From positions 8,696 through 34,065 of the forward strand of contig MEUF01000082.1 in the NCBI GenBank assembly GCA_001771615.1: 25,370 bases of DNA. The letters are read 5' to 3'. Both the position numbers and the translations under genes were made by a program. Positions 15,427 to 22,665 of this stretch are shown in pieces. The notes under the pieces are model-generated. The model made no database searches, had not been told where the DNA came from, and worked only from the letters and a program-made list of their open reading frames with translations. Source of the DNA: a candidate division WOR-1 bacterium RIFOXYB2_FULL_48_7 (GTDB lineage: Bacteria > Margulisbacteria > WOR-1 > O2-12-FULL-45-9 > XYB2-FULL-48-7). The number at the start of each line of letters is the position of its first letter. The stretch's first letter is position 1.

Positions 15427-16463
15427 ATTTCTGGCGCGGAAAACGAGTTTTTATCACCGGGCACACCGGTTTCAAAGGTTCCTGGCTTTGTTTATGGCTG
15501 ACCCTGTTGGGGGCAAAAGTGACCGGCTATGCCCTTAAACCGCCAACCAAGCCAAGTTTGTTTGAGGTCGCCAGGGTTGATGACTTAGTCAATTCCATTA
15601 CCGGCGACATTCGTAACCTGCCAAAATTAAAAGCCGCATTTAAAAAAGCCGATCCGCAAATTATTTTCCATCTTGCTGCCCAGCCGATTGTCCGGGAATC
15701 CTATAAAGTACCGGTTGAGACGTATGACATCAATGTTATGGGGACGGTTAATTTATTGGAGGCGGCCCGGGCGCTTGGTGCCCTAAAAGCGATTGTCAAT
15801 GTGACAACCGATAAAGTCTATGACCTTGAAAAGTCAGGGGTCAAACAGGAAGACGACGAATTGGGGGGATATGACCCGTATTCAAGCAGTAAAGCCTGTT
15901 CGGAAATTGTTACCGCTGCCTACAGAAGCTCATATTTTCAAGACCAGGTGGCTGTAGCAACGGCCCGGGCCGGCAATGTTATTGGCGGAGGAGATTGGGC
16001 AAGCGACCGGCTTGTACCTGATTTTTTTCGGGCCATCTTAAAAGGCCGGAAAATTCTTATTAGAAATCCCAAGGCAATTCGCCCCTGGCAGCACGTTTTG
16101 GAACCATTGGGAGGATATCTGCGTTTGGCAGAGCTTCTTTTTGCCCAGGGGAGCAAGTTTTCCCAGGCCTGGAATTTTGGCCCCAGAAAAAGTGATGCCC
16201 AGCCGGTTGAATATCTGGTCAAGAAATTATGCCATTTTTGGCGGTCAGGCGCGGGTTATGTGATTGATCATCGCCAACAGCCGCATGAAGCGGACTATCT
16301 GAGGCTTGATATTTCCAAAGCAGCAACCAAGCTGGGCTGGAAACCAAAGTGGGGGTTGGATAAGGCGCTCAATAAAACGACCGAATGGTTTCGCGCCTAC
16401 CAAAATGGGACAGAGATGAGGGACTTCTCAATTTTCCAGATCAAGGAATATAGCCATGACTAA
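15411..16463 (+). CDS. rfbG: CDP-glucose 4,6-dehydratase
   Basis: RfbG converts CDP-glucose to CDP-4-keto-6-deoxyglucose with bound NAD. The 350-residue extended SDR has the nucleotide loop GHTGFKGSW, AAQPIVRESY, the catalytic threonine region NVTTDKVYD, and the YxxxK pair in DPYSSSKACSE. The ATG at 15411 (MEKMVNFWRGKRVFITG) is chosen because the enzyme normally begins just before F-W-x-G-K-R-V-F; the ATG at 15420 is almost as good. A far-upstream start at 15342 would add 23 residues unlike any family member. It overlaps rfbF by 16 bases and rfbH by 8. Confidence 0.95.
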   Translation: MEKMVNFWRGKRVFITGHTGFKGSWLCLWLTLLGAKVTGYALKPPTKPSLFEVARVDDLVNSITGDIRNLPKLKAAFKKADPQIIFHLAAQPIVRESYKVPVETYDINVMGTVNLLEAARALGALKAIVNVTTDKVYDLEKSGVKQEDDELGGYDPYSSSKACSEIVTAAYRSSYFQDQVAVATARAGNVIGGGDWASDRLVPDFFRAILKGRKILIRNPKAIRPWQHVLEPLGGYLRLAELLFAQGSKFSQAWNFGPRKSDAQPVEYLVKKLCHFWRSGAGYVIDHRQQPHEADYLRLDISKAATKLGWKPKWGLDKALNKTTEWFRAYQNGTEMRDFSIFQIKEYSHD

Positions 16464-17772
16464 AAAAGAACAAATACTACAGGCGGTCAGGGAGTATTAT
16501 CAAGAACGCTTTGCCCAGAAAAAAAATTTTGTACCTGGTGACCGAATCAACTATGCCAGCCGGGTTTTTGATGAAAAAGAATTGGTGAATTTAGTGGATG
16601 CCTCCCTTGATTTTTGGCTGACCGCCGGCCCATATGCCGAGCAATTCGAGAAAATATTTGCCGAATTTGTTGGCGTCAAATATTGTTCGTTGGTTAATTC
16701 GGGTTCCTCTGCTAATCTCTTGGCTTTTATGGCTTTGACCTCACCTAAATTAGGCAACAAAAGAATCAATAAAGGGGACGAGGTCATAACAATCGCCGCC
16801 GGGTTTCCCACAACAATTGCGCCAGTTATTCAATATGGTGCCATCCCGGTTTTTGTCGACGTTGAACTTCCCTCTTATAATATTGATTGTTCCCAACTGG
16901 CGGCGGCCTTATCAGACAAGACGAGGGCGGTTTTTATCGCGCACACCCTGGGAAACCCTTTTGATATAGATAAGGTCAAAGCTTTTTGTGATAAGCACAA
17001 TCTTTGGTTGATTGAAGACAATTGTGATTCGTTGGGCTCGCAATATCATGGGAGGTATACCGGCTCGTTTGGCCATTTGGCCACCTCCAGCTTTTATCCT
17101 CCACACCATATGACTATGGGTGAAGGTGGGGCGGTTTACACCAACGACCTTCAATTGAAAAGAATCGTTGAATCGTTGCGGGACTGGGGGAGAGATTGTT
17201 TCTGCCAATCAGGCAAGGACGATACCTGCCACAACCGTTTTACCGGCCAATTTGGGGAGCTTCCCAGGGGTTATGACCATAAATATGTCTACAGCCATTT
17301 TGGCTACAATTTAAAAGCGACAGATCTTCAGGCGGCGATTGGCTGTGCCCAATTGGCCAAGCTCCCTTCGTTTATTCAGGCCAGGCGAAGGAACTGGCAA
17401 TATATCAGAACCGCTCTTGAAGCGTGGCAGGACAGCCTGATCTTGCCGGAACCGCAGGCCAATTCTGAACCAAGCTGGTTTGGTTTTTTACTGACGGTCC
17501 GGGAGGGGGCAAAAATTTCCCGCCATGAACTGGTTAAACACCTGGAAAGCAAAGGGGTCCAAACCAGGATGCTTTTTGCCGGAAATATGATCAAGCATCC
17601 CTGTTTCGATGAAATGCGGACCCAGGGAAAGGGCTTCCGCCAGGTAGGTGGGCTTAAAACTACCGACTTGATTATGAATAATACTTTTTGGATCGGTGTT
17701 TATCCTGGGATGACTGAATCAATGTTAGAGTATATGATTAAATCCATAAAAGAGATCTGCAAAAACAAGTGA
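16456..17772 (+). CDS. rfbH: CDP-4-keto-6-deoxyglucose 3-dehydrase (E1), PMP and 2Fe-2S enzyme
   Basis: RfbH removes the C-3 hydroxyl of CDP-4-keto-6-deoxyglucose, using pyridoxamine phosphate and a [2Fe-2S] cluster. The 438-residue protein has the aminotransferase fold, but the usual PLP lysine is replaced by histidine in SFYPPHHMTMGEGGAV, the hallmark of this dehydrase. The cluster cysteines are visible in GRDCFCQSGKDDTC, with a further Cys elsewhere. Catalysis needs electrons, normally from E3 (DdhD/AscD/RfbI), an FAD/ferredoxin-type reductase that is not encoded in this window. The product with E3 is CDP-4-keto-3,6-dideoxy-D-glucose, a branch point for paratose, abequose, tyvelose, ascarylose and yersiniose. 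It overlaps rfbG by 8 bases and the next gene by 4. Confidence 0.96.
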   Translation: MTKKEQILQAVREYYQERFAQKKNFVPGDRINYASRVFDEKELVNLVDASLDFWLTAGPYAEQFEKIFAEFVGVKYCSLVNSGSSANLLAFMALTSPKLGNKRINKGDEVITIAAGFPTTIAPVIQYGAIPVFVDVELPSYNIDCSQLAAALSDKTRAVFIAHTLGNPFDIDKVKAFCDKHNLWLIEDNCDSLGSQYHGRYTGSFGHLATSSFYPPHHMTMGEGGAVYTNDLQLKRIVESLRDWGRDCFCQSGKDDTCHNRFTGQFGELPRGYDHKYVYSHFGYNLKATDLQAAIGCAQLAKLPSFIQARRRNWQYIRTALEAWQDSLILPEPQANSEPSWFGFLLTVREGAKISRHELVKHLESKGVQTRMLFAGNMIKHPCFDEMRTQGKGFRQVGGLKTTDLIMNNTFWIGVYPGMTESMLEYMIKSIKEICKNK

Positions 17773-18650
17773 AAAAAATATTTCTTACTGGCGGCAGCGG
17801 CTTTATCGGTAAAAATATAGCCGAGCATTTTGCGGGCAAGTACCAAATCTTTGCCCCGACTCACGCAGAATTGGAATTGCTGGATGAGGCGGCTGTTAAA
17901 GCCTATTTTAGCCAACACCGGGTTGAAGCTGTTATTCATTCGGCCGTCCGGCCTGGCCACCGCAATGCAAAAGATCCCAGTCAGATATTGTTAAATAATA
18001 CCAGGATGTTTTTTAACCTGGTCCGCAATCGAGCCTTGTTCGGCAAATTTATTTTCTTAAGCTCTGGCTGTGTCTATGACCAGAGATTTTATCAGCCAAA
18101 AATGGGCGAATCGGCCTTTGACGCGCATGTCCCGGTTGATGAAACCGGTTTGTCAAAATATCTGGCCGCTAAATATCTGGAAAATATGGCCGAGGCGGTG
18201 GAATTGCGGATTTTTGGCGTTTTTGGCAAATATGAAGATTATGCCATCCGTTTTATCTCTAACATGATCTGCAAGGCACTTTTTGACCTGCCATTGACTA
18301 TCAAACAAAACAGACGATTTGATTATATATGGATCAATGACCTGCCGCCAATCCTGGAGTATTTTATTGAAAATAAGCCGCAGCACAAAGCTTATAATGT
18401 CACACCAGATGGCTCAATTGAATTGGTGGAACTGGCTAAAATTGTCCTCGAAATATCGGGCAAGACTTTGCCCATCAAGGTGGCCAAGGCTGGGCTAGGT
18501 ATTGAATACAGTGGGGACAATCAATTGCTCCGGCGGGAAATGGGTTCTCTGCAATTCACGCCAATTCGTTCAGCCATCAAGCAGCTTTACGATTGGTATG
18601 CCTCTAATATCAATTCGATTAGCAGGGATGTTTTACTAACCGACAAATGA
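17769..18650 (+). CDS. Extended SDR: NAD-dependent nucleotide-sugar epimerase/reductase
   Basis: The 293-residue protein has the dinucleotide-binding loop GGSGFIG at 8-14 and FLSSGCVYD near 96-104, followed by RIFGVFGKYEDY and FDYIWINDL, all typical of extended SDRs acting on nucleotide sugars. Position after rfbH makes a C-4 ketoreductase or epimerase for the CDP-dideoxy sugar plausible, similar in role to abequose or paratose synthase. The family-typical YGxSK reads TGLSK here (T126-K130, codon ACC), so the usual catalytic tyrosine is absent; a YLAAK immediately after (131-135) offers another Tyr-Lys pair. Start is a GTG in a GTGA overlap with rfbH. Activity is therefore uncertain. Confidence 0.85.
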   Translation: MKKIFLTGGSGFIGKNIAEHFAGKYQIFAPTHAELELLDEAAVKAYFSQHRVEAVIHSAVRPGHRNAKDPSQILLNNTRMFFNLVRNRALFGKFIFLSSGCVYDQRFYQPKMGESAFDAHVPVDETGLSKYLAAKYLENMAEAVELRIFGVFGKYEDYAIRFISNMICKALFDLPLTIKQNRRFDYIWINDLPPILEYFIENKPQHKAYNVTPDGSIELVELAKIVLEISGKTLPIKVAKAGLGIEYSGDNQLLRREMGSLQFTPIRSAIKQLYDWYASNINSISRDVLLTDK

Positions 18651-19396
18651 AAATAATATTTTTGGGCACCAATGGCTGGTTTGATTCAAAAACAGGCAAT
18701 ACAATTTCTACCCTGATCGAGACACCACAAGCCCATATTGTCCTTGATGCCGGCAATGGTTTAGCCAAGCTTGACCAATATGCCAGGGAGGATAAGCCCG
18801 TTTATATTTTTTTAAGCCATTTTCATCTTGATCACGTTGAGGGATTACATACTTTGGCTAAATTTCGCTATCGGCAGGGGATAACGATCATTGTCCCAAA
18901 AGGGAAGCGGCCGGTGCTCAACCGTTTTATGAATTGGCCTTACACCATTCCTCCGAAGGCCTTAAAGGTTCGGGTCAAAATTCGGGAGATCGGTAAAAAG
19001 GGGCTTAAAATTCCTGGTGCGCAGGTAATTACCCTGCCGCTGAAGCATATCAATGGCGCTAACGGATATCGTTTTCTTATTAATGGGAAAATTATTGCTT
19101 ATGCTGCTGATACCGGATATTGCCAAGGGGCCGTCGACCTGGGCCAACAGGCCGATTGGTTTATTACCGAATGTGCCATGAAGGCTGGTGGCGGGAGTGA
19201 TGATTGGCCGCATCTCAATCCCCAAACTGCCGCCAGGTTGGCGCTGGCCGCGCAGGCAAAAAAATTAATCTTGACCCATTTCGATGCGGTTGCTTATCCC
19301 ACATCAAAGGAACGCCGGCGAGGGGTTAAACTTGCCCAAAATATATTTAAACCGACGTTAGGGGCGTTTGACGGGATGGCCATTAAATATGATTAA
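18647..19396 (+). CDS. Metallo-beta-lactamase-fold hydrolase
   Basis: The 249-residue protein has the MBL dinuclear metal signature HFHLDH at 58-63, then a histidine in LPLKHINGANGY, the bridging aspartate in YAADTGY and a last histidine in ILTHFDA, in the order used by RNase Z-like and phosphodiesterase-like members. The first strand MKIIFLGTNGWFDSKTGNT also fits that branch. No tRNA-binding exosite arm is evident, so it is unlikely to be the housekeeping RNase Z. Possible roles in this locus are hydrolysis of a phosphodiester, cyclic phosphate or lactone of a sugar intermediate, but nothing in the sequence decides. It overlaps both neighbours (4 and 8 bases). Confidence 0.88.
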   Translation: MKIIFLGTNGWFDSKTGNTISTLIETPQAHIVLDAGNGLAKLDQYAREDKPVYIFLSHFHLDHVEGLHTLAKFRYRQGITIIVPKGKRPVLNRFMNWPYTIPPKALKVRVKIREIGKKGLKIPGAQVITLPLKHINGANGYRFLINGKIIAYAADTGYCQGAVDLGQQADWFITECAMKAGGGSDDWPHLNPQTAARLALAAQAKKLILTHFDAVAYPTSKERRRGVKLAQNIFKPTLGAFDGMAIKYD

Positions 19397-21197
19397 ATTA
19401 TCGGACTATATAGTCAGGGTGCTGGAGCAGCTGTCGGTTGAACATGTTTTTATGATTTCCGGCGGAGGGGCAATGCACCTTAACGATTCAATTGGCCGCT
19501 CCAATAAAATTAAATACATTTGTAACCATCATGAACAGGCTTCCGCCATAGGCGCGGAAGGCTACGCTCGAGCTTCCGGCAAGCTGGGGGTGATTGTTGT
19601 CACAAGCGGGCCGGGAGGGACGAATGCCCTTACCGGTGTAATAGGCCAATGGCTTGATTCAATCCCTTGTTTATATATTTCCGGCCAGGTAAAAAGGGAA
19701 ACTACCATTGCTCATTATCCTGACAGCCATTTACGTCAGTTGGGTGACCAGGAAATCAATATTGTTGATATTGTTAAGCCTGTAACCAAATACGCGGTCA
19801 TGGTCAATGACCCAATGACGATCCGATTTCACTTGGAGAAGGCGATATACCTGGCCACCCATGGCCGGCCAGGGCCGGTTTGGCTTGATATCCCTCTTGA
19901 TGTTCAGGCGACGGTGATTGACGAAAAAAAACTCAAGCCTTTTGTCCTGCCAAAGAACAAAACGGCTAATATGCTGCCCAAAATTAAACAGTTGCTAAAG
20001 CTGCTGACAACGGCCAAGCGGCCGGTGATTTTGGCCGGGCACGGTATCCGTCTGGCCGCGGCCAAGGCAGACTTTCTTAAGTTAAGCGCCAAGCTAGGCA
20101 TTCCGGTTGTGACAACGTTTAATGGCTTTGATCTGCTGCCATCCGATCACCCGTTATTTGTCGGGCGGGTGGGGACAATTGGCGATCGGGCAGGCAATTT
20201 TGCGGTACAAAATTCCGATTTGCTGTTATGTCTGGGGACCCGCAACAATATTCGCCAAGTCAGTTATAACTGGCCCGCCTTTGCCAGGGCGGCCAAAATA
20301 GTAGTTGTTGATATTGACCAAGCCGAACTGAATAAGCCGACCATTAAACCGGCCTTGGCCATTCAAGCTGATTTACGAAAGTTCATAAATGACTTGGTCA
20401 GGCAATCACCAGCTAACGAGGCAACTAGGCATCATGCCTGGGTGGCCTGGTGCCGTGAAAGAAAAATCAAATATCCGACTGTGTTGCCTGAATATTCCCA
20501 ACAATCAAAGCTTATTAACCCGTACTATTTTATCAAACTCCTGACGGAACTGTTAAATGATAAAGCCACAGTTGTGGCTGGGAATGGGACAGCTTGTGTG
20601 ACCCTTTTTCAGGCTGGAGTTGTTAAAACCGGCTCCAGAATGTTTTGGAACTCTGGCTGTGCCTCGATGGGATACGATTTGCCGGCCGCCATCGGAGCGG
20701 CTATAGCTGTCCCGGGGCAGCCAGTTGTCTGTTTGGCTGGTGACGGCAGCTTGCAAATGAATATCCAGGAATTGCAAACAGTTGCCTACCATCAATTGCC
20801 GATCAAGATATTTGTTTTAAACAATTGCGGATATATTTCTATCAGGCAAACGCAGGAGTCATTTTTTAATAAAAATTATGTTGCCTGTGACCAGAGTTGT
20901 GGGGTCAGTACGCCTGATATAATAAAGGTGGCAGGGGCGTATGGCCTGGCCGCACGGCGGCTTGATCGCCAGGCTGATTTGGCCAAGCAAATAAAGTCGG
21001 TGTTGGATTTTCCGGGGCCTTTGGTTTGCGAGATAATGCTATCGCCTGATTATAAGTTTTCGCCCAAATTATCTTCAGAACGATTGCCGAACGGAAAAAT
21101 GGTTTCTAAACCGCTGGAAGACCTTTGGCCTTTCCTGCCTAGGGAGGAATTTAAGGCCAACATGCTAATACCGGAATGGAAAGGAGATAAAAAATGA
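19389..21197 (+). CDS. Thiamine-diphosphate enzyme, acetolactate-synthase-like
   Basis: The 602-residue protein has the full three-domain layout of the acetohydroxyacid synthase/pyruvate decarboxylase superfamily. The catalytic glutamate is E49 in HHEQASAIGAEGYAR. The central domain spans about 190-340. The ThDP motif is GDGS at 451-454, closed by NN at 478-479, followed by GYISIRQTQESFF, unlike the branched-chain enzyme's usual sequence there. Context within CDP-dideoxysugar genes recalls YerE, which adds an acetyl unit from pyruvate to CDP-4-keto-3,6-dideoxyglucose. A true biosynthetic acetolactate synthase is less likely, since no small subunit or ilvC is adjacent. The ATG at 19389 is chosen over a start at 19368 because the product then begins MIKLSDYIVRVLE, normal for the family. 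Confidence 0.9.
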   Translation: MIKLSDYIVRVLEQLSVEHVFMISGGGAMHLNDSIGRSNKIKYICNHHEQASAIGAEGYARASGKLGVIVVTSGPGGTNALTGVIGQWLDSIPCLYISGQVKRETTIAHYPDSHLRQLGDQEINIVDIVKPVTKYAVMVNDPMTIRFHLEKAIYLATHGRPGPVWLDIPLDVQATVIDEKKLKPFVLPKNKTANMLPKIKQLLKLLTTAKRPVILAGHGIRLAAAKADFLKLSAKLGIPVVTTFNGFDLLPSDHPLFVGRVGTIGDRAGNFAVQNSDLLLCLGTRNNIRQVSYNWPAFARAAKIVVVDIDQAELNKPTIKPALAIQADLRKFINDLVRQSPANEATRHHAWVAWCRERKIKYPTVLPEYSQQSKLINPYYFIKLLTELLNDKATVVAGNGTACVTLFQAGVVKTGSRMFWNSGCASMGYDLPAAIGAAIAVPGQPVVCLAGDGSLQMNIQELQTVAYHQLPIKIFVLNNCGYISIRQTQESFFNKNYVACDQSCGVSTPDIIKVAGAYGLAARRLDRQADLAKQIKSVLDFPGPLVCEIMLSPDYKFSPKLSSERLPNGKMVSKPLEDLWPFLPREEFKANMLIPEWKGDKK

Positions 21198-22009
21198 ATC
21201 TGCTGGAAAGAAAAATGGTGGAGACTTTAAAGGATCTGCGGGAAAACCATCACGTGGTCGGGATAAAGGCGGAATTTGAAGCGGAAGGGACCCGCATGGA
21301 AGAGGCCTTAAGGCTGAAGGAAGTGATCAGCAAGGCAGGTTTGGATTTGACCCTGAAGATTGGCGGCTGTGAAGCCATCAAGGATATGTATGATGCCCGT
21401 TCGATCGGCGTAGAACGTATAGTTGCCCCCATGATTGAATCAGCTTATGCCCTGAAAAAATATATCGGGGCGACAAAACTGGCCTTTCCCAAGGATGAGC
21501 GTGAATCCATTTCTTTCTTGATCAATCTGGAAACTATCAATGGGGTGGAAAACTTTGACAAGATGCTGGCTTTGCCCGAGATTACAGACCTAAACGGCAT
21601 AGTTATCGGCCGGGTAGATATGACCGGTTCTCTTGGCCTGACCAGGGAGGATATTAATTCCGACAAGATCTTGGAAATCGCCAAACAGTTGCTGACAAAA
21701 GCCAAAACAAAGCGGCTGGATTGCGTAATTGGTGGCGGTGTTTCGGCCGCCTCATTGCCCTTTTTTGCCCAATTACCAGCCGGGACTCTTGACCGGTATG
21801 AGACCCGAAAAGTTATTTTTCAATGTCCGCAAGCCCTGAACAACCAGGCGGATAAAGGGATCCTTAAGGCTGTTGGGTTCGAGCTGATGTGGTTAAAAAA
21901 TAAACGCGACTTTTACGGGATGATCTATGAAGAAGACAAAACCAGGATTGATATGTTGCAAAAACGTTATGACAGGTTAATCAAGGAAGCTGGAGGGAGC
22001 TACGAATGA
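21194..22009 (+). CDS. HpcH/HpaI-type aldolase/citrate lyase family protein
   Basis: The 271-residue protein looks like a metal-dependent pyruvate aldolase-type TIM barrel. The probable metal ligands are E113 in LINLETING and D142 in IGRVDMTGSLG, at the family's normal spacing, with VAPMIESAYALKKY before them. Homologues make or break carbon-carbon bonds with pyruvate or acyl-CoA. The C-terminal third (TRKVIFQCPQAL, then FELMWLKNKRDFYG) departs from HpaI aldolases and may mark a sugar-cluster subfamily. A strong Shine-Dalgarno AAGGAG (21181-21186) precedes the ATG, which overlaps the ThDP gene by 4 bases. The substrate is unknown; a four- to many-carbon nucleotide-sugar intermediate is an inference from context. 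Confidence 0.83.
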   Translation: MNLLERKMVETLKDLRENHHVVGIKAEFEAEGTRMEEALRLKEVISKAGLDLTLKIGGCEAIKDMYDARSIGVERIVAPMIESAYALKKYIGATKLAFPKDERESISFLINLETINGVENFDKMLALPEITDLNGIVIGRVDMTGSLGLTREDINSDKILEIAKQLLTKAKTKRLDCVIGGGVSAASLPFFAQLPAGTLDRYETRKVIFQCPQALNNQADKGILKAVGFELMWLKNKRDFYGMIYEEDKTRIDMLQKRYDRLIKEAGGSYE

Positions 22010-22665
22010 TTGCGTTAGTCACCGGGGCATCCAAGGGGATTGGCCGGGCGATTGCTGACTTGTTAGAAAAGCAGGGTTATGAGCTTTTAACCCCGTCCCA
22101 CCAAGAGCTGGATCTTGCTTCTAGCCAATCAGTCGATACCTATTTAGCCAAGTTGTCCCAGCCAATTGACGTCCTGATAAACAATGCCGGAATTAACCCC
22201 TTAGGCGAACTTGCCAACCTGACTGACCGGAATATTGAGGAAACCATGATGGTTAATTTGGTTTCGCCGCTACGCCTGATCCGGGGTGTGGTCAAGGGGA
22301 TGAAGGCGAGCAAATATGGCCGGATTGTTAATATCAGCTCTATCTGGAGTGTGGCTGCCAAATCAGGGAGAAGCGTTTACTCGATCAGTAAAGCGGGAAT
22401 CAATGCTTTGACCCGATCGTTAGCCGTTGAACTGGCTGCGGATAATATTTTAATCAATGCGGTTGCGCCAGGATTTACGGATACCGAATTGACCAGAAAA
22501 AATCTTTCTGCCGCCGAGATCGAACAGGTAAAGGGGCAAATCCCTTTGCGGCGGCTAGCGCAGCCGCAGGAAATTGCTGAACTGGTTGCCTTTCTTTGCT
22601 CACAAAATAATACTTATATTACAGGCCAGACTATATTAATCGATGGCGGGTTTACATGCCAATAA
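22006..22665 (+). CDS. Classical short-chain dehydrogenase/reductase
   Basis: The 219-residue protein is a FabG-like classical SDR: TGASKGIG at 6-13, NNAG at 59-62, catalytic Ser near 111-112 (NISSIWS), Y125 and K129 in YSISK, and the C-terminal NAVAPGFTDTELT. It is somewhat shorter than the usual 240-250. It should reduce a ketone or oxidise an alcohol with NAD(P)(H). In this locus the substrate is likely a keto-sugar or the side-chain ketone left by the ThDP enzyme, in the way a reductase finishes yersiniose. GGAGG (21992-21996) supports the start. It overlaps its neighbours by 4 and 10 bases. Fatty-acid FabG is unlikely because no acyl carrier genes are nearby. Confidence 0.9.
   Translation: MIALVTGASKGIGRAIADLLEKQGYELLTPSHQELDLASSQSVDTYLAKLSQPIDVLINNAGINPLGELANLTDRNIEETMMVNLVSPLRLIRGVVKGMKASKYGRIVNISSIWSVAAKSGRSVYSISKAGINALTRSLAVELAADNILINAVAPGFTDTELTRKNLSAAEIEQVKGQIPLRRLAQPQEIAELVAFLCSQNNTYITGQTILIDGGFTCQ

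Noticed and set aside
19389..21197. Housekeeping acetolactate synthase (ilvB) for branched-chain amino acids
   Set aside because: cimA in the window makes this tempting, but the gene lies 15 kb away among sugar genes, lacks ilvN/ilvC neighbours and has an atypical sequence after the ThDP motif. It remains possible until a tree is made.
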